Shown here: positions 7,407 through 15,558 of the stretch, piece by piece
How the letters are laid out: each line of letters begins with the position of its first letter
Numbering within the stretch: position 1 is the stretch's first letter
From: DASQMT01 sp963835735
GTDB taxonomy: Bacteria > Actinomycetota > Thermoleophilia > Solirubrobacterales > Solirubrobacteraceae
DNA: 64,000 bases
Direction: 5' to 3'
NCBI GenBank assembly: GCA_963835735.1
Contig: CAWIGP010000005.1
Span: forward strand, 248,001-312,000
Notes under the pieces: model-generated
What the model saw: only the letters and a program-made list of their open reading frames with translations
Database searches by the model: none
Told to the model about the DNA's origin: nothing
Program-made: the position numbers and the translations under genes

Positions 7407-8924
7407 CTACCCGCGGATGCGCGCCTCGTCGAGGTCGATGTCGCGCTCGACGCTGCGGATCACCTCGGCCGGAACCATGCCGCGGTTGCGCATGTCGAGC
7501 AGCGAAGCGCGCTCGACGGTGATCAGGTCGCGCCGCATCGCCGGGTACTCGCGCAGCTCCGCGCGCTCGTCGTCGGGCAGCTCGCTGCCGCTGAGCACGG
7601 CGACGCAGAGCGCGAAGCGCTCCCGGTAGAGCTCCCGCAGCCGGCGCAGCGGCTCGGCGGCGGCGCCCTGGTCCTCCAGCTCGTCGAGCCGGTCCAGCGC
7701 CGCCTGGGCGGCTTCGAGCCGCACGATCGCCTCGTCCGGCGACCACTTGTTCGGACCCGGGAGGTTGAGCTTGTACAGCAGCGCCGGCAGCGTCAGGCCC
7801 TGGCCGATCAGCGTGACGGCAATGACGCCGAACGTCAGCAGCAGGATCTCCGGACGCTCCTCCACCGAGGTCGGGACCGACAGCGCCGCGGCCAGCGAGA
7901 TCGCCCCGCGCATCCCCGACCAGCCGACCGCCACCCGCTCGCGCAGCGAGTCGCCGAACCCGCCGGCCGGGATCAACACCCAGGCCATGCGGAGCGCGAT
8001 CACCGTCAGCGCCACGACCAGCGCCTGCCCGACGAGCGAGTCGACGCTCAGCTCCTCCGCGAGCAGTGGCGCCTGCAGCCCGAGGAGCACGAACAGCAGC
8101 GCCTCGAGACCGAACGTGAGCACCTGCCAGAACGCGACGGCCGACAGACGCGTGCCGGCGTCGAAGAAGCGGTACGCGTTCCAGCCGCTGAAGAGCCCGG
8201 CCGTCACCGTCGACAGCACGCCGGAAACACCCGCCTCTTCGGCGACGATGTAAGCGGCGTACGCCTGGATGACGGTCACGAAGATCGAGAGCGTGACGTC
8301 GGTCTGGCGCCGGACGAGCTGCAGCGACAGCCACGCGATCGCGATGCCGATCGCAACGCCGCCGGCGGCGGTGTAGGCGAACTCCCACAGCGCGTGGCCC
8401 GCGGAGAACGTGCCCTCGACGGCGGCGACCACCGCGATGCGGTACGCGACGAGCGCGGTGCCGTCGTTGATCATCGCCTCGCCCTCGACCAGCACCCGCA
8501 ACCGCGGCGGCGCACCCAGCCGCGAGAACGTCGCGGTCGCTGACACCGGATCGGTCGGTGCGACGATCGCGCCGAGCACGAACGCGGCCTCCCAGCTCAT
8601 CCCCGGCACGATCGCGTGGGCGACGACCGCGACGGCCGCCATCGTGGCCAGCACGAGGCCGATCGCGAGCAGTCCGAGCGGCAGGACCTCGGCCCTGAGC
8701 TCGCGGACCGACGAGTAGTAGCCGGCCGACAGCAGCAGCGGGGGGAGGAAGACGAGGAACACGACCTCGGGATCCAGCTCGAAGTCGGGCAGCGACGGGA
8801 TGAGCCCGATCCCCAGCCCGCCGACGACGAGGACGATCGGGTACGGGATCGCGATGTAGTCCGCCAGCCGCACCAGCAGCGCCGCGGCGGCGATCAGCAG
8901 GATCAGGTATTCGATGTCGCCCAC
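7407..8924 (-). CDS. CPA1-family Na+/H+ antiporter
   Basis: A polytopic membrane protein of 505 residues with about 11-12 hydrophobic helices. It carries the CPA1 fingerprints FLPPLLLSAGY (amiloride-site helix), GAIVAPTDPVSATA and LVEGEAMINDGTALV (ion-binding Asp residues), GWSGMRGAISLAAAL, and a cytoplasmic tail of about 100 residues rich in Glu and Arg. It exchanges protons for sodium or potassium across the cytoplasmic membrane. GTG encoding VGDIEYLILL was chosen as the start because the longer in-frame alternative overlaps the divergent DsbA-like gene; no strong ribosome binding site is visible. It could be co-transcribed with dapD downstream. Confidence 0.88.
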   Translation of the reverse strand: MGDIEYLILLIAAAALLVRLADYIAIPYPIVLVVGGLGIGLIPSLPDFELDPEVVFLVFLPPLLLSAGYYSSVRELRAEVLPLGLLAIGLVLATMAAVAVVAHAIVPGMSWEAAFVLGAIVAPTDPVSATATFSRLGAPPRLRVLVEGEAMINDGTALVAYRIAVVAAVEGTFSAGHALWEFAYTAAGGVAIGIAIAWLSLQLVRRQTDVTLSIFVTVIQAYAAYIVAEEAGVSGVLSTVTAGLFSGWNAYRFFDAGTRLSAVAFWQVLTFGLEALLFVLLGLQAPLLAEELSVDSLVGQALVVALTVIALRMAWVLIPAGGFGDSLRERVAVGWSGMRGAISLAAALSVPTSVEERPEILLLTFGVIAVTLIGQGLTLPALLYKLNLPGPNKWSPDEAIVRLEAAQAALDRLDELEDQGAAAEPLRRLRELYRERFALCVAVLSGSELPDDERAELREYPAMRRDLITVERASLLDMRNRGMVPAEVIRSVERDIDLDEARIRG

Positions 8925-8952
8925 GGCGCGCGGAACTCTAGGATCACGCCCG

Positions 8953-9474
8953 GTGTCCGACGCTCTCACTCAGCCGCTCGGCGCCGACGACCACGTCGAC
9001 GGCCCCGCCGACGCCCCGCTCGAGCTCGTGATGTACGGCGACTTCCAGTGCCCGTTCTGCACGGCCGCGCAACCGATCCTCCGGCGCGTACGCGACCGGC
9101 TCGACGGGCGGCTGCGGTTCGCGTTCCGCCAGTTCCCGATGCGCGCGCTCCACCCCGACGCCGAGCGGGCCGCGCAGGCGAGCGAGGCGGCCGCCGCGCA
9201 GGGCGCGTTCTGGGAGATGCACGACGCGCTCTACACGCTGCGCGGGCAGCTCGGCCTGGCCGACATCGTGGCCGCGGCCGGTGGGATCGGGCTCGACGCG
9301 GAGCGGATCCGGGCCGAGCTCGAGGCCGGGACGTACGCCGCGTCGGTGCAGGCCGATGTCGACAGCGGGAACGCCGCCGGGGTGACCGGCACGCCGACGT
9401 TCTTCGTCAACGGCTCGCGCCACCACGGCACGTACGACGCGCAGTCACTGATCGCCGCCCTCGAGGGCGCGTAG
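8953..9474 (+). CDS. DsbA-family thioredoxin-fold protein
   Basis: 173 residues with ELVMYGDFQCPFCTAAQPIL, giving a CPFC redox motif, and the cis-Pro loop GTPTFFVNG near residue 150. This is the DsbA/FrnE-like branch that is usual in actinobacteria. There is no signal peptide, so it may act in the cytoplasm, as similar proteins do in antiporter-linked operons where a DsbA domain is fused to NhaA; that link is inference. It starts with GTG, 28 bases from the divergent antiporter start, and overlaps the convergent dapF by 30 bases. Confidence 0.85.
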   Translation: MSDALTQPLGADDHVDGPADAPLELVMYGDFQCPFCTAAQPILRRVRDRLDGRLRFAFRQFPMRALHPDAERAAQASEAAAAQGAFWEMHDALYTLRGQLGLADIVAAAGGIGLDAERIRAELEAGTYAASVQADVDSGNAAGVTGTPTFFVNGSRHHGTYDAQSLIAALEGA

Positions 9475-10296
9475 CTCCTCGAGCAGCTCGGCGCTCAACT
9501 CACCGCGGTAGACGGGAACGGCCCAGCCGGTGAGGTCGATGCGGAGCGACTCGTCCACGTCGACCTGCAGATCGCCGCCGTCGAGCCGCACGGTCACCGG
9601 CGAGGCCCCGCCTTCGAGCATGAAGGCGACAGCGGCACCGCACGCGCCCGTGCCCGACGACCGGGTCTCCCCCACGCCGCGCTCGAAGATGCGGGCGCGG
9701 ATCGCGTCCGGCGCGAGCGGGCACCAGAACGAGACGTTCGTGCGGTTCGGGAACTGCGGGTCGCGCTCGATCGCAGGGCCGATCGCCGGCAGGTCGAGCG
9801 CGGCGAGCTCGTCGAGGCCCGCCACGCGGATCGTGCACTGCGGGTTGCCGACGTGGACGTGCTGGAAGCGCCACCCGGCGACCTCGCCGGTCCCGTCCGG
9901 CCCGCCGGCGGGGAAGTCGTCGGAGCGCAGGCGCGCGCGGCCCATCTCGAGGCGGCACGTCGCCGGGCCGAGGATCGTCGGCCGGATCGCCCCCGCCGCC
10001 GTCTGGATCGCGAAGCGGTCCTGATCGGTCCAGCCGGCTCGCCGCAGGTACATGATCGCCTCGCGCGCGCCGTTGCCCGACAGCTCGGCCTCCGAGCCGT
10101 CGGGGTTGAAGATCCGCAGGCGCGCGACGAAGCCTGGCGCGTCGGGCTGCGACAGCTCGAGCACCCCGTCCGCGCCGGGTCCGTCGTGCCGGTCGCACAG
10201 GCGGCGCACCGCGGCGGCGGTCAGCGGGAAGGAGAGCTCGGACGCCTCCACGATCATGTAGTCGTTGCCGAGTGCCTGCCACTTCTCGAACCGCAT
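9445..10296 (-). CDS. dapF: diaminopimelate epimerase DapF with Ser at both catalytic Cys positions
   Basis: DapF converts LL- to meso-diaminopimelate for lysine and cell wall. The 283-residue protein has the usual landmarks: WQALGNDYMIVE at the N-terminus, GPGADGV, FNPDGSEAELSGNGAREA, the substrate-binding NPQCTI and FPNRTNV, and FERGVGETRSSGTGACGAA. In the canonical family both proton-transfer residues are cysteines, in CGNG and in ACGTG. Here both are serine (codons TCG at each site, read directly from the DNA). Everything else looks intact, so this is not ordinary decay. It may be a lineage-specific enzyme using Ser/Ser or a slower variant. It lies near dapD/dapC/dapE and next to miaA and hflX, the conserved actinobacterial order. 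Confidence 0.9.
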   Translation of the reverse strand: MRFEKWQALGNDYMIVEASELSFPLTAAAVRRLCDRHDGPGADGVLELSQPDAPGFVARLRIFNPDGSEAELSGNGAREAIMYLRRAGWTDQDRFAIQTAAGAIRPTILGPATCRLEMGRARLRSDDFPAGGPDGTGEVAGWRFQHVHVGNPQCTIRVAGLDELAALDLPAIGPAIERDPQFPNRTNVSFWCPLAPDAIRARIFERGVGETRSSGTGACGAAVAFMLEGGASPVTVRLDGGDLQVDVDESLRIDLTGWAVPVYRGELSAELLEELRALEGGDQ

Positions 10297-10850
10297 CTGA
10301 CTCGCTTCCGCTCGACGACTGGCTGCCGCATTGCCACGCGCGCACGCATCATGCCCGCCGCAGCCGGGCGACGCCCGAGCGGCTGTGGCGGGCGGCGCGC
10401 GAGGTCCCGGTGCACGAGACGCGCACGCTGCGCCCGATCATCGCCTGGCGCCTCGGCCGCTACGCCCCGGCCGGCGACGCGCCGATGCGCACCGTGCTCG
10501 CCTCGCACCCGTTCCGCCTGCTGGCCGAGCAGGGGATGGTGAGCGTGTCCGGCCTCGCCGGCAAGCTGTGGTCGCTCGGCGACACGTTCGTGCGCTTCGA
10601 CGACGCCGCCGCGTTCCGCGACTGGGCCGAGCCGGGGTTCTGCAAGGTCGTGGTGCGCCACGAGGTGAGCGCGAACGGCGGCGGCTCGGTGATCGAGTCC
10701 GAGGTCCGGATCTGGTGCACCAGTCGCGGCGCGCAGGTGCGCTTCCGGCCCTACTGGGCGTTCATCGGTCCGTTCTCGCGCTTCATCGGCTCCGAGCTGC
10801 TGTCGGCGGCGACGCGCAAGGCGGAGCGGACCTCGAGCGCGGCGGACTGA
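10272..10850 (+). CDS. SRPBCC-like protein
   Basis: The 192-residue frame carries a helix-grip-fold pattern: RATPERLWRAAREVPVHE at the start of the domain, LWSLGDTFVRFDDAAAFRD in the middle, CKVVVRHEVSANGGGS and VIESEVRIWCTS strands, and the final amphipathic helix RPYWAFIGPFSRFIGSE. Such proteins bind hydrophobic ligands; no ligand is evident. The only canonical start is GTG, which overlaps the divergent dapF start by 25 bases, so the real start may be a rarer codon a little downstream. The 3' end overlaps the convergent miaA by 100 bases, which is unusually long. Confidence 0.62.
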   Translation: MPATSRTASDSLPLDDWLPHCHARTHHARRSRATPERLWRAAREVPVHETRTLRPIIAWRLGRYAPAGDAPMRTVLASHPFRLLAEQGMVSVSGLAGKLWSLGDTFVRFDDAAAFRDWAEPGFCKVVVRHEVSANGGGSVIESEVRIWCTSRGAQVRFRPYWAFIGPFSRFIGSELLSAATRKAERTSSAAD

Positions 10851-11716
10851 GCGTCGCGTGCGGTGAGGTCGATCATCAGCGTGCCGGGGAGCTTGCGCAG
10901 CCAGGTGAGCTGGCGCTTGGCGTAGCGCCGCGTGCGGCGGCGCATGGCCTCGACGTCGCCGCGCAGCAGCTCCTCGAATCCGAGCGCCTGTCGCGCAGAT
11001 GGTGACGCGCCGGCCGCGGCGGCGCGGGCGACCTCCTCCGCCGCGCCCGCGGCGACCATCGCGTCCACCCGCGCGTCGATCCGGGCGTAGAGCGCGTTGC
11101 GCTCCATCGTGAGCGCGACGAGCAGCGTCGGGAGGCGCGTCTCGTCCGTCCATAGCTGGTCGCCGCCGGGCGGCTCCACGCCGGCGTCGAGCAGCTCCAG
11201 CGCGCGCACGACGCGCTGCGTGTCGGTCGGCGCGACGGTGGCGGCGGCGTCGGGGTCGCGGGCGGCCAGCTCGGCGTGCAGCTCGGCGGCGCCCTCGTTC
11301 GCGGCGCGCGTGGCGTAGCGCGCGCGAATCGAGGGGTCGCTCGGCGGGCGGAGATCGAGCTCGGCCAGCGCGGCGCGCAGGTACAGCCCGGTGCCGCCGA
11401 CGACGATCGGCCGCCGGCCGGCCGCCACGAGCGCGTCGATCTCCGCGTGCGCGCGTCGTGCGAAGTCGCCGGCGGTGGCGCGCGCGGTGAGCGGGAGGAT
11501 GCCGAGCAGCCGGTGCTCGAGCCGGGCGCGCTCGGCCGCGGTCGCCGCGCCGGTCAGGGTCTCGAGCCCCGCGTAGAGCTGGAGCGCGTCGGCCGAGACC
11601 GCGACGGGGTCCTCACCGTCGGAACGCAGCAGCTCGGCCAGCGCGATCGCGACCTCGGTCTTCCCCACCCCCGTAGGGCCGAACAGCGCGACGATCGGCA
11701 GGACGGGACCGGCCAC
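10751..11716 (-). CDS. miaA: tRNA dimethylallyltransferase MiaA
   Basis: MiaA adds the dimethylallyl group to N6 of A37 in tRNAs that read UNN codons, making the substrate for MiaB, which is encoded 10 kb away. The 321-residue protein has the P-loop GPTGVGKT at residues 14-21, the family signature VSADALQLYAGLETLTGA (in place of the more usual DSMQVY), VVGGTGLYLRAAL, and the terminal RRYAKRQLTWLRK tRNA-binding segment. The last 25 or so residues after the conserved core are coded on the strand opposite the SRPBCC gene end and may be poorly conserved. The divergent FIST gene begins 23 bases upstream. Confidence 0.94.
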   Translation of the reverse strand: MAGPVLPIVALFGPTGVGKTEVAIALAELLRSDGEDPVAVSADALQLYAGLETLTGAATAAERARLEHRLLGILPLTARATAGDFARRAHAEIDALVAAGRRPIVVGGTGLYLRAALAELDLRPPSDPSIRARYATRAANEGAAELHAELAARDPDAAATVAPTDTQRVVRALELLDAGVEPPGGDQLWTDETRLPTLLVALTMERNALYARIDARVDAMVAAGAAEEVARAAAAGASPSARQALGFEELLRGDVEAMRRRTRRYAKRQLTWLRKLPGTLMIDLTARDAQSAALEVRSALRVAADSSSEPMKRENGPMNAQ

Positions 11717-11739
11717 GCGCGGGAGTATGGTCAGTGGTC

Positions 11740-12903
11740 ATGGGCGTACGGATCGGCAGCGGGCTCTCGACCGAACCGGACGCACGGTTCGGCGCCGCCG
11801 AGGCCGCTGCCGCGGCGCGCGACGCGCTCGGCGGGCGCGAGTGCGACGTCGCCGTCGTGTTCGCGTCCGGCGCACACCTCGCGGCGCCCGAGGCGACGCT
11901 CGAGGGCGTGCACGACGCGCTCGCCCCGGCCGAGCTCGTGGGCTGCGGCGCCGACGGCGTGATCGGCGAGCAGCGCGAGGTCGAGGAGGGCACGGCGGTC
12001 TCGGTCTGGGCGGCGGCGCTCGACGGCGGCGAGGCGTTCCCGTTCCACGCCGAGGTGGAGGCACTCGGCAACGGCGGCGGCGTCCTCAGCGGAATGCCGG
12101 ACCTGTCCGGCGCCGCCGGCGCGCTGCTGCTCTCGGACCCCTTCACGTTCCCGACCGACGCGGTGCTGCGCGAACTGTCGAGCACGGCTCCGATGCTGCC
12201 GCTGCTCGGCGGGCTTGCGTCCGGCCGCTCGCCGGACGCCGAGACGCCGCTGCTGTACGGCGACGAGGTCGTCACGTCGGGCGCCGTCGGCGTGCGCTTC
12301 GACGGCGTCGAGATCCTCCCGTGCGTCTCGCAGGGCGCGGCGCCGATCGGGCCGGAGCTGACGATCACGGCCGCGGAAGGGCCGATCATCGGCGAGCTCG
12401 CCGGCAAGCCGGCGCTCGAGAAGCTGCGCGAGACGATCGAGGGCCTGACGGTCGACGACCTGCGGCTCATCCAGGGCGGTCTGCTGATGGGGATCGTGAT
12501 CGACGCGAACAAGCCTGACTACCTGCAGGGCGACTTCCTCGTGCGCGGGCTCGTCGGCGCCGATCCCGACACCGGCCAGGTCGCCGTCGGGACCGACGTG
12601 CACCCCGGCCAGGTCGTGCGTCTGCACGCGCGCGACGCGGCCAGCGCCGACCGCGACATGCGCTCGGCGCTCGGAGCGCGCGTGCTCGCGCTCGGCGGAC
12701 GCCCGCCGGCCGGCGCGCTGCTGATCGCGTGCAACGGCCGCGGCTCGAGCATGTTCGGGCACGCTCATCACGATGCGTCGGCGCTGGACGACGCGCTCGG
12801 AGGCGCACCGGTTGCCGGCTTCTTCGCCGCCGGCGAGATCGGCCCGGTCGACGGGGAGTACTTCGTGCACAGCTTCACCGCGACGGTCGCGGTGTTCGCG
12901 TGA
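11740..12903 (+). CDS. FIST N/C domain sensory protein
   Basis: 387 residues with a FIST N domain (VRIGSGLSTEPDARFGAAEA, ELVGCGADGVIGEQREVEEG) and a FIST C domain (PDYLQGDFLVRGLVGADPD, and the late GARVLALGGRPPAGALLIAC plus NGRGSSMFG). FIST domains are predicted ligand-sensing modules, often for small amino-acid-like molecules; no output domain is fused here. ATG was chosen over a GTG six bases earlier. The gene precedes the SDR gene by 40 bases, same strand. Confidence 0.8.
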   Translation: MGVRIGSGLSTEPDARFGAAEAAAAARDALGGRECDVAVVFASGAHLAAPEATLEGVHDALAPAELVGCGADGVIGEQREVEEGTAVSVWAAALDGGEAFPFHAEVEALGNGGGVLSGMPDLSGAAGALLLSDPFTFPTDAVLRELSSTAPMLPLLGGLASGRSPDAETPLLYGDEVVTSGAVGVRFDGVEILPCVSQGAAPIGPELTITAAEGPIIGELAGKPALEKLRETIEGLTVDDLRLIQGGLLMGIVIDANKPDYLQGDFLVRGLVGADPDTGQVAVGTDVHPGQVVRLHARDAASADRDMRSALGARVLALGGRPPAGALLIACNGRGSSMFGHAHHDASALDDALGGAPVAGFFAAGEIGPVDGEYFVHSFTATVAVFA

Positions 12904-12943
12904 CCGAGTGGCCGCGCGGCGCGGCCTGCCAAGCTGTCGCGCC

Positions 12944-13732
12944 GTGAATCTGGGGGGCCGCAAAGTGCTGCTGACCGGCGCGACCGGCGGGATCGGCGCG
13001 GCGACCGCGCGTGCGCTCGCCGCGCGAGGCGCGACCGTGACCGTGTCCGGCCGCCGGATCGAGGAGCTCGAGGCGCTGGCGGAGGAGATCGGTGGCCGCG
13101 CGATCGGCGCCGACCTGTCCACGCCCGACGGGCCGCAGCGTCTGGTCACGGAAGCGGGCGACGTCGACGTGCTCGTGACGAGCGCGGGCCTGTCCCAGAG
13201 CGGCGAGATCACGAAGCTCTCTCCGGCCGAGGTCGACGAGCTGCTCGACGTGAACCTGCGCGCCCCGGTCATGCTCGCGCGCCTGCTCGCGGAGCCGATG
13301 GCCGCCCGCCGCTCGGGGCACATCGTTTTCGTCTCCTCGCTCCAGGGCAAGAGCGCCGGTCCGTACTCGGCGCTGTACACGGCGACGAAGTTCGGCCTGC
13401 GGGGGTTCTCGCTCGCGCTGCGGCTCGACATGGCCGACCACGGCGTCGGCGTGTCGTGCGTGTTCCCCGGCTTCGTCCGCGACGCCGGCATGTTCGCCGG
13501 CTCGGTCGCATCGCTGCCTCCCGGCGTCCGCACCGTCACCCCCGACGTCGTCGCCGCCGCGATCGTGCTGGCGATCGAACGCAACCGGGCCGAGGTCGAT
13601 GCGGCACCGCTGCCGCTGCGCGCCGGGGCGCGCGTCGCCGGGATCACGCCCGTGCTGGCCGCGTCCGTGAGCAAGCGGTTCGGCTCCTCGATCGCGCGAG
13701 CGGTCGAGGAGGAGCGGCTCGGAAAGCCCTGA
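12944..13732 (+). CDS. short-chain dehydrogenase/reductase
   Basis: 262 residues with the SDR Rossmann motif TGATGGIGAATARALA (the TGxxxGxG pattern), the structural NAG counterpart TSAGLSQSGEI, and the catalytic tetrad pieces SSLQGKSAG (Ser) and YTATKFGLRG (Tyr and Lys, YxxxK in the variant YTATK). The C-terminus is consistent with NADP(H) reductases acting on lipophilic substrates. The substrate is unknown. It begins with GTG and follows the FIST gene; the next gene lies close downstream in the same direction. Confidence 0.86.
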   Translation: MNLGGRKVLLTGATGGIGAATARALAARGATVTVSGRRIEELEALAEEIGGRAIGADLSTPDGPQRLVTEAGDVDVLVTSAGLSQSGEITKLSPAEVDELLDVNLRAPVMLARLLAEPMAARRSGHIVFVSSLQGKSAGPYSALYTATKFGLRGFSLALRLDMADHGVGVSCVFPGFVRDAGMFAGSVASLPPGVRTVTPDVVAAAIVLAIERNRAEVDAAPLPLRAGARVAGITPVLAASVSKRFGSSIARAVEEERLGKP

Positions 13733-13803
13733 GCGCCTTGGCGGTCGGGACGCGCCCGCGCGGTGCGAGCGCGCTCCTGGCGACCCCGGCGCGCGCGCTC
13801 GCG

Positions 13804-14688
13804 ATGACGATCCTCGCGGGAGCGGCGATCTCGCTGCAGGCGTACGTGAACGGGCGGCTCGGGAAGGACATCGGCTCCCCGACGGTCGCGGCCGCCATCA
13901 ACAACCTGGTCGCGCTGGTCGCCACGCTGGTCATCGTGCTGGCGATCGGCGCTCTGCCGCGCGCGATCGGGCGGCTGCGCGCGCTCGGACGGCCGCCGGC
14001 ATGGCACTTCCTCGGCGGGCTCGGCGGCGCGGCGCTCGTGCTCGTGTCGGCGACGGCCGCGCCGGAGGTCGGCGTCGCGCTGCTGACCGTCGCGCTCGTC
14101 TGCGGCTCGACCGGCGGCAGCCTGCCGGTCGACGCGGCGGGAATCGGGCCCGCGGGCAAGCGCCCGGTCACCGTGTATCGAGTCGCCGGCGTGGTGCTGG
14201 CGATCGGCGCGACCGTGATCAGCGCGCTCGGCGCCCGCGGCGATCTGGAGCCGCTTCTGCTCACGCTCGCCTTCTGCGCCGGCATCGGGATGGCGCTGCA
14301 GGCCGCGGCGAACGGCCAGCTCGCGCGGGAGACCCGCGAGCCGTTCTTCGCCTCGCTCGTGAACGTCACGCTCGGGTTCACCGCGCTCGCCGTTGTCGCG
14401 CTCGTCGCGCTCGCGACGGTCTCGCTCGACGCGCCGCCTGCCAACCCGCTGATGTACGCCGGCGGGCTGCTCGGTGGCTTCGTCGTCGTGGTGTCGGCGG
14501 CGGCGGTCCAGACGCTCGGTGTGCTGCGGCTGGGGCTGGCGACCGTGGCGGGCCAGACGTCCGGGGCGCTGGCGATCGACCTCGTCGTGCCGGTGCCCGG
14601 CGAGGCGGTGACCGCCGCGACCGTGATCGGCGTCGCGATCACGATGGCGGCGGTCGCGATCAGCGGCCGCGGGCAACAGGCGGGGTGA
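13804..14688 (+). CDS. DMT-family transporter (YdcZ/DUF606 type)
   Basis: A 294-residue protein with two tandem five-helix DUF606-type halves. The first begins LAGAAISLQAYVNGRLGKDI, the second FCAGIGMALQAAANGQLA; both have the family's GxxxxxQxxxNxxL signature, which marks an internal duplication. It is probably an exporter of small molecules. The listed ATG is preferred for the family's usual length; an in-frame TTG 66 bases upstream, 5 bases after the SDR stop, is an alternative and would add a short Arg-rich leader. A 29-bp direct repeat begins at the stop codon region. Confidence 0.82.
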   Translation: MTILAGAAISLQAYVNGRLGKDIGSPTVAAAINNLVALVATLVIVLAIGALPRAIGRLRALGRPPAWHFLGGLGGAALVLVSATAAPEVGVALLTVALVCGSTGGSLPVDAAGIGPAGKRPVTVYRVAGVVLAIGATVISALGARGDLEPLLLTLAFCAGIGMALQAAANGQLARETREPFFASLVNVTLGFTALAVVALVALATVSLDAPPANPLMYAGGLLGGFVVVVSAAAVQTLGVLRLGLATVAGQTSGALAIDLVVPVPGEAVTAATVIGVAITMAAVAISGRGQQAG

Positions 14689-14767
14689 TCAGGCGCCGCC
14701 GCTCATGGCGGGCGTGGCGTCGAACGGCGGGTAGCGGACGGGGTGATCAGGCGCCGCCGCTCATGGC
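14681..14767. repeat. 29-bp direct repeat, two exact copies
   Basis: Two identical 29-base copies (14681-14709 and 14739-14767) share the core GATCAGGCGCCGCCGCTCAT. The starts are 58 bases apart. The first copy contains the stop codon of the DMT transporter gene; the second abuts the left end of the palindromic element that follows. No gene is visible between them. Confidence 0.85.
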
Positions 14768-15035
14768 AGGCCTGGCGCTGGAGTACGGCGGCTTTGAGGA
14801 GGGGCCCGGATCGTGGGCGCGCTCATGCGGGGCGCCTTGACCACCGCATTGGTGGTCAAGGCGCCCCGGGTCGTCGCGAGGGCGGCTTCGGGTCAGCGTT
14901 CGAACGTTCGTCCGCCGTGGATCGTGATGCGGGGCGCTTTAGGGTCGGTATGCGACCTCAGGGCGCCCCGCGTGCCGCCGCGGCGGCTCGACGCGCTCCC
15001 TTACAAGCTCGCTGTTCACCGACGCCGAGCCCGCC
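14765..15035 (+). mobile_element. MITE-like palindromic element, copy 1
   Basis: A non-coding element of about 270 bp. The left end contains GGAGTACGGCGGCTTTGAGG, and the right end has the inverted counterpart ending TTCACCGACGCCGAGCCCG. Between them, a head segment reading GGGCCCGGAT then GCGCGCTCATG leads into a perfect 18-bp stem with a 5-base loop (14828-14845 paired with 14851-14868, arms built on GGGGCGCCTTGACCACC). A second, imperfect hairpin lies at 14930-14969 with arms beginning CGGGGCGCTTTAGGG. Two more copies with the same plan occur at 27901-28074 and 42939-43158. No transposase is present. The family is not one I recognise. Confidence 0.72.
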
Positions 15036-15132
15036 TTTCGCGCTCGCTTCGCCGAATCCGTCGCAGCTCACGATCGCCGCGGCGGCTGATCCGTGGACGC
15101 GCTGCGGGACCTGCTCGTTAGGCTAAGTGCCG

Positions 15133-15558
15133 ATGTCGACCACCCGCGCACAGCGTCCGATCTGGCCCGAGCTGCTCAGTGCGCTGGTGGACGCGCTGCG
15201 GGCGCCGCGTGCCTCCGCCGAAGAGCTCGACGAGGCTCGCGAGCTGCTCGCGTATTGGGAGCAACGCGCGCGGCGGCTGCCGCACTGGGCGCTCATGCGG
15301 CGGCGCGAGGCGCACGAGATGGCGCGCCGCTGGCGCGAGCGGGCGCAGACGGCCGAGCAGGCCCGGTACGGGCGCGGCGTGCTGGGAGCCGCCTCGCTGG
15401 TGGCGGTGGAGCGGCGGGCGCCGACGGCACTGGCTCACCGGGGCCGCCAGGCGGCGCGGTTGGCGCTCTACACCACGGTGGCCGGTGCGATCACGATCCT
15501 GCTCGTGTTCGCCGCCGCTGCCGCGGTGCTCGCCGAGACCGTGCTCGGCGCGTTGTAG
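15133..15558 (+). CDS. hypothetical protein with C-terminal transmembrane helix
   Basis: 141 residues. The first 90 are rich in Arg, Ala and Glu and predicted helical (LSALVDALRAPRASAEELD, then REAHEMARRWRERAQTAEQ), perhaps coiled. The C-terminus is a single transmembrane helix, LYTTVAGAITILLVFAAAAA. ATG was chosen over a GTG six bases upstream. No family is recognised. It stands alone, between the MITE-like element and a gene-poor stretch. Confidence 0.55.
   Translation: MSTTRAQRPIWPELLSALVDALRAPRASAEELDEARELLAYWEQRARRLPHWALMRRREAHEMARRWRERAQTAEQARYGRGVLGAASLVAVERRAPTALAHRGRQAARLALYTTVAGAITILLVFAAAAAVLAETVLGAL

Noticed and set aside
11731..14676. Minus-strand open frame of 981 codons
   Set aside because: It is antisense to FIST, SDR and the transporter, all with clear family motifs on the plus strand.
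14890..14912. Palindrome around CGTTCGAACG as SOS box
   Set aside because: The half-sites are not separated by four bases as in GAAC-N4-GTTC, and no gene start is nearby.
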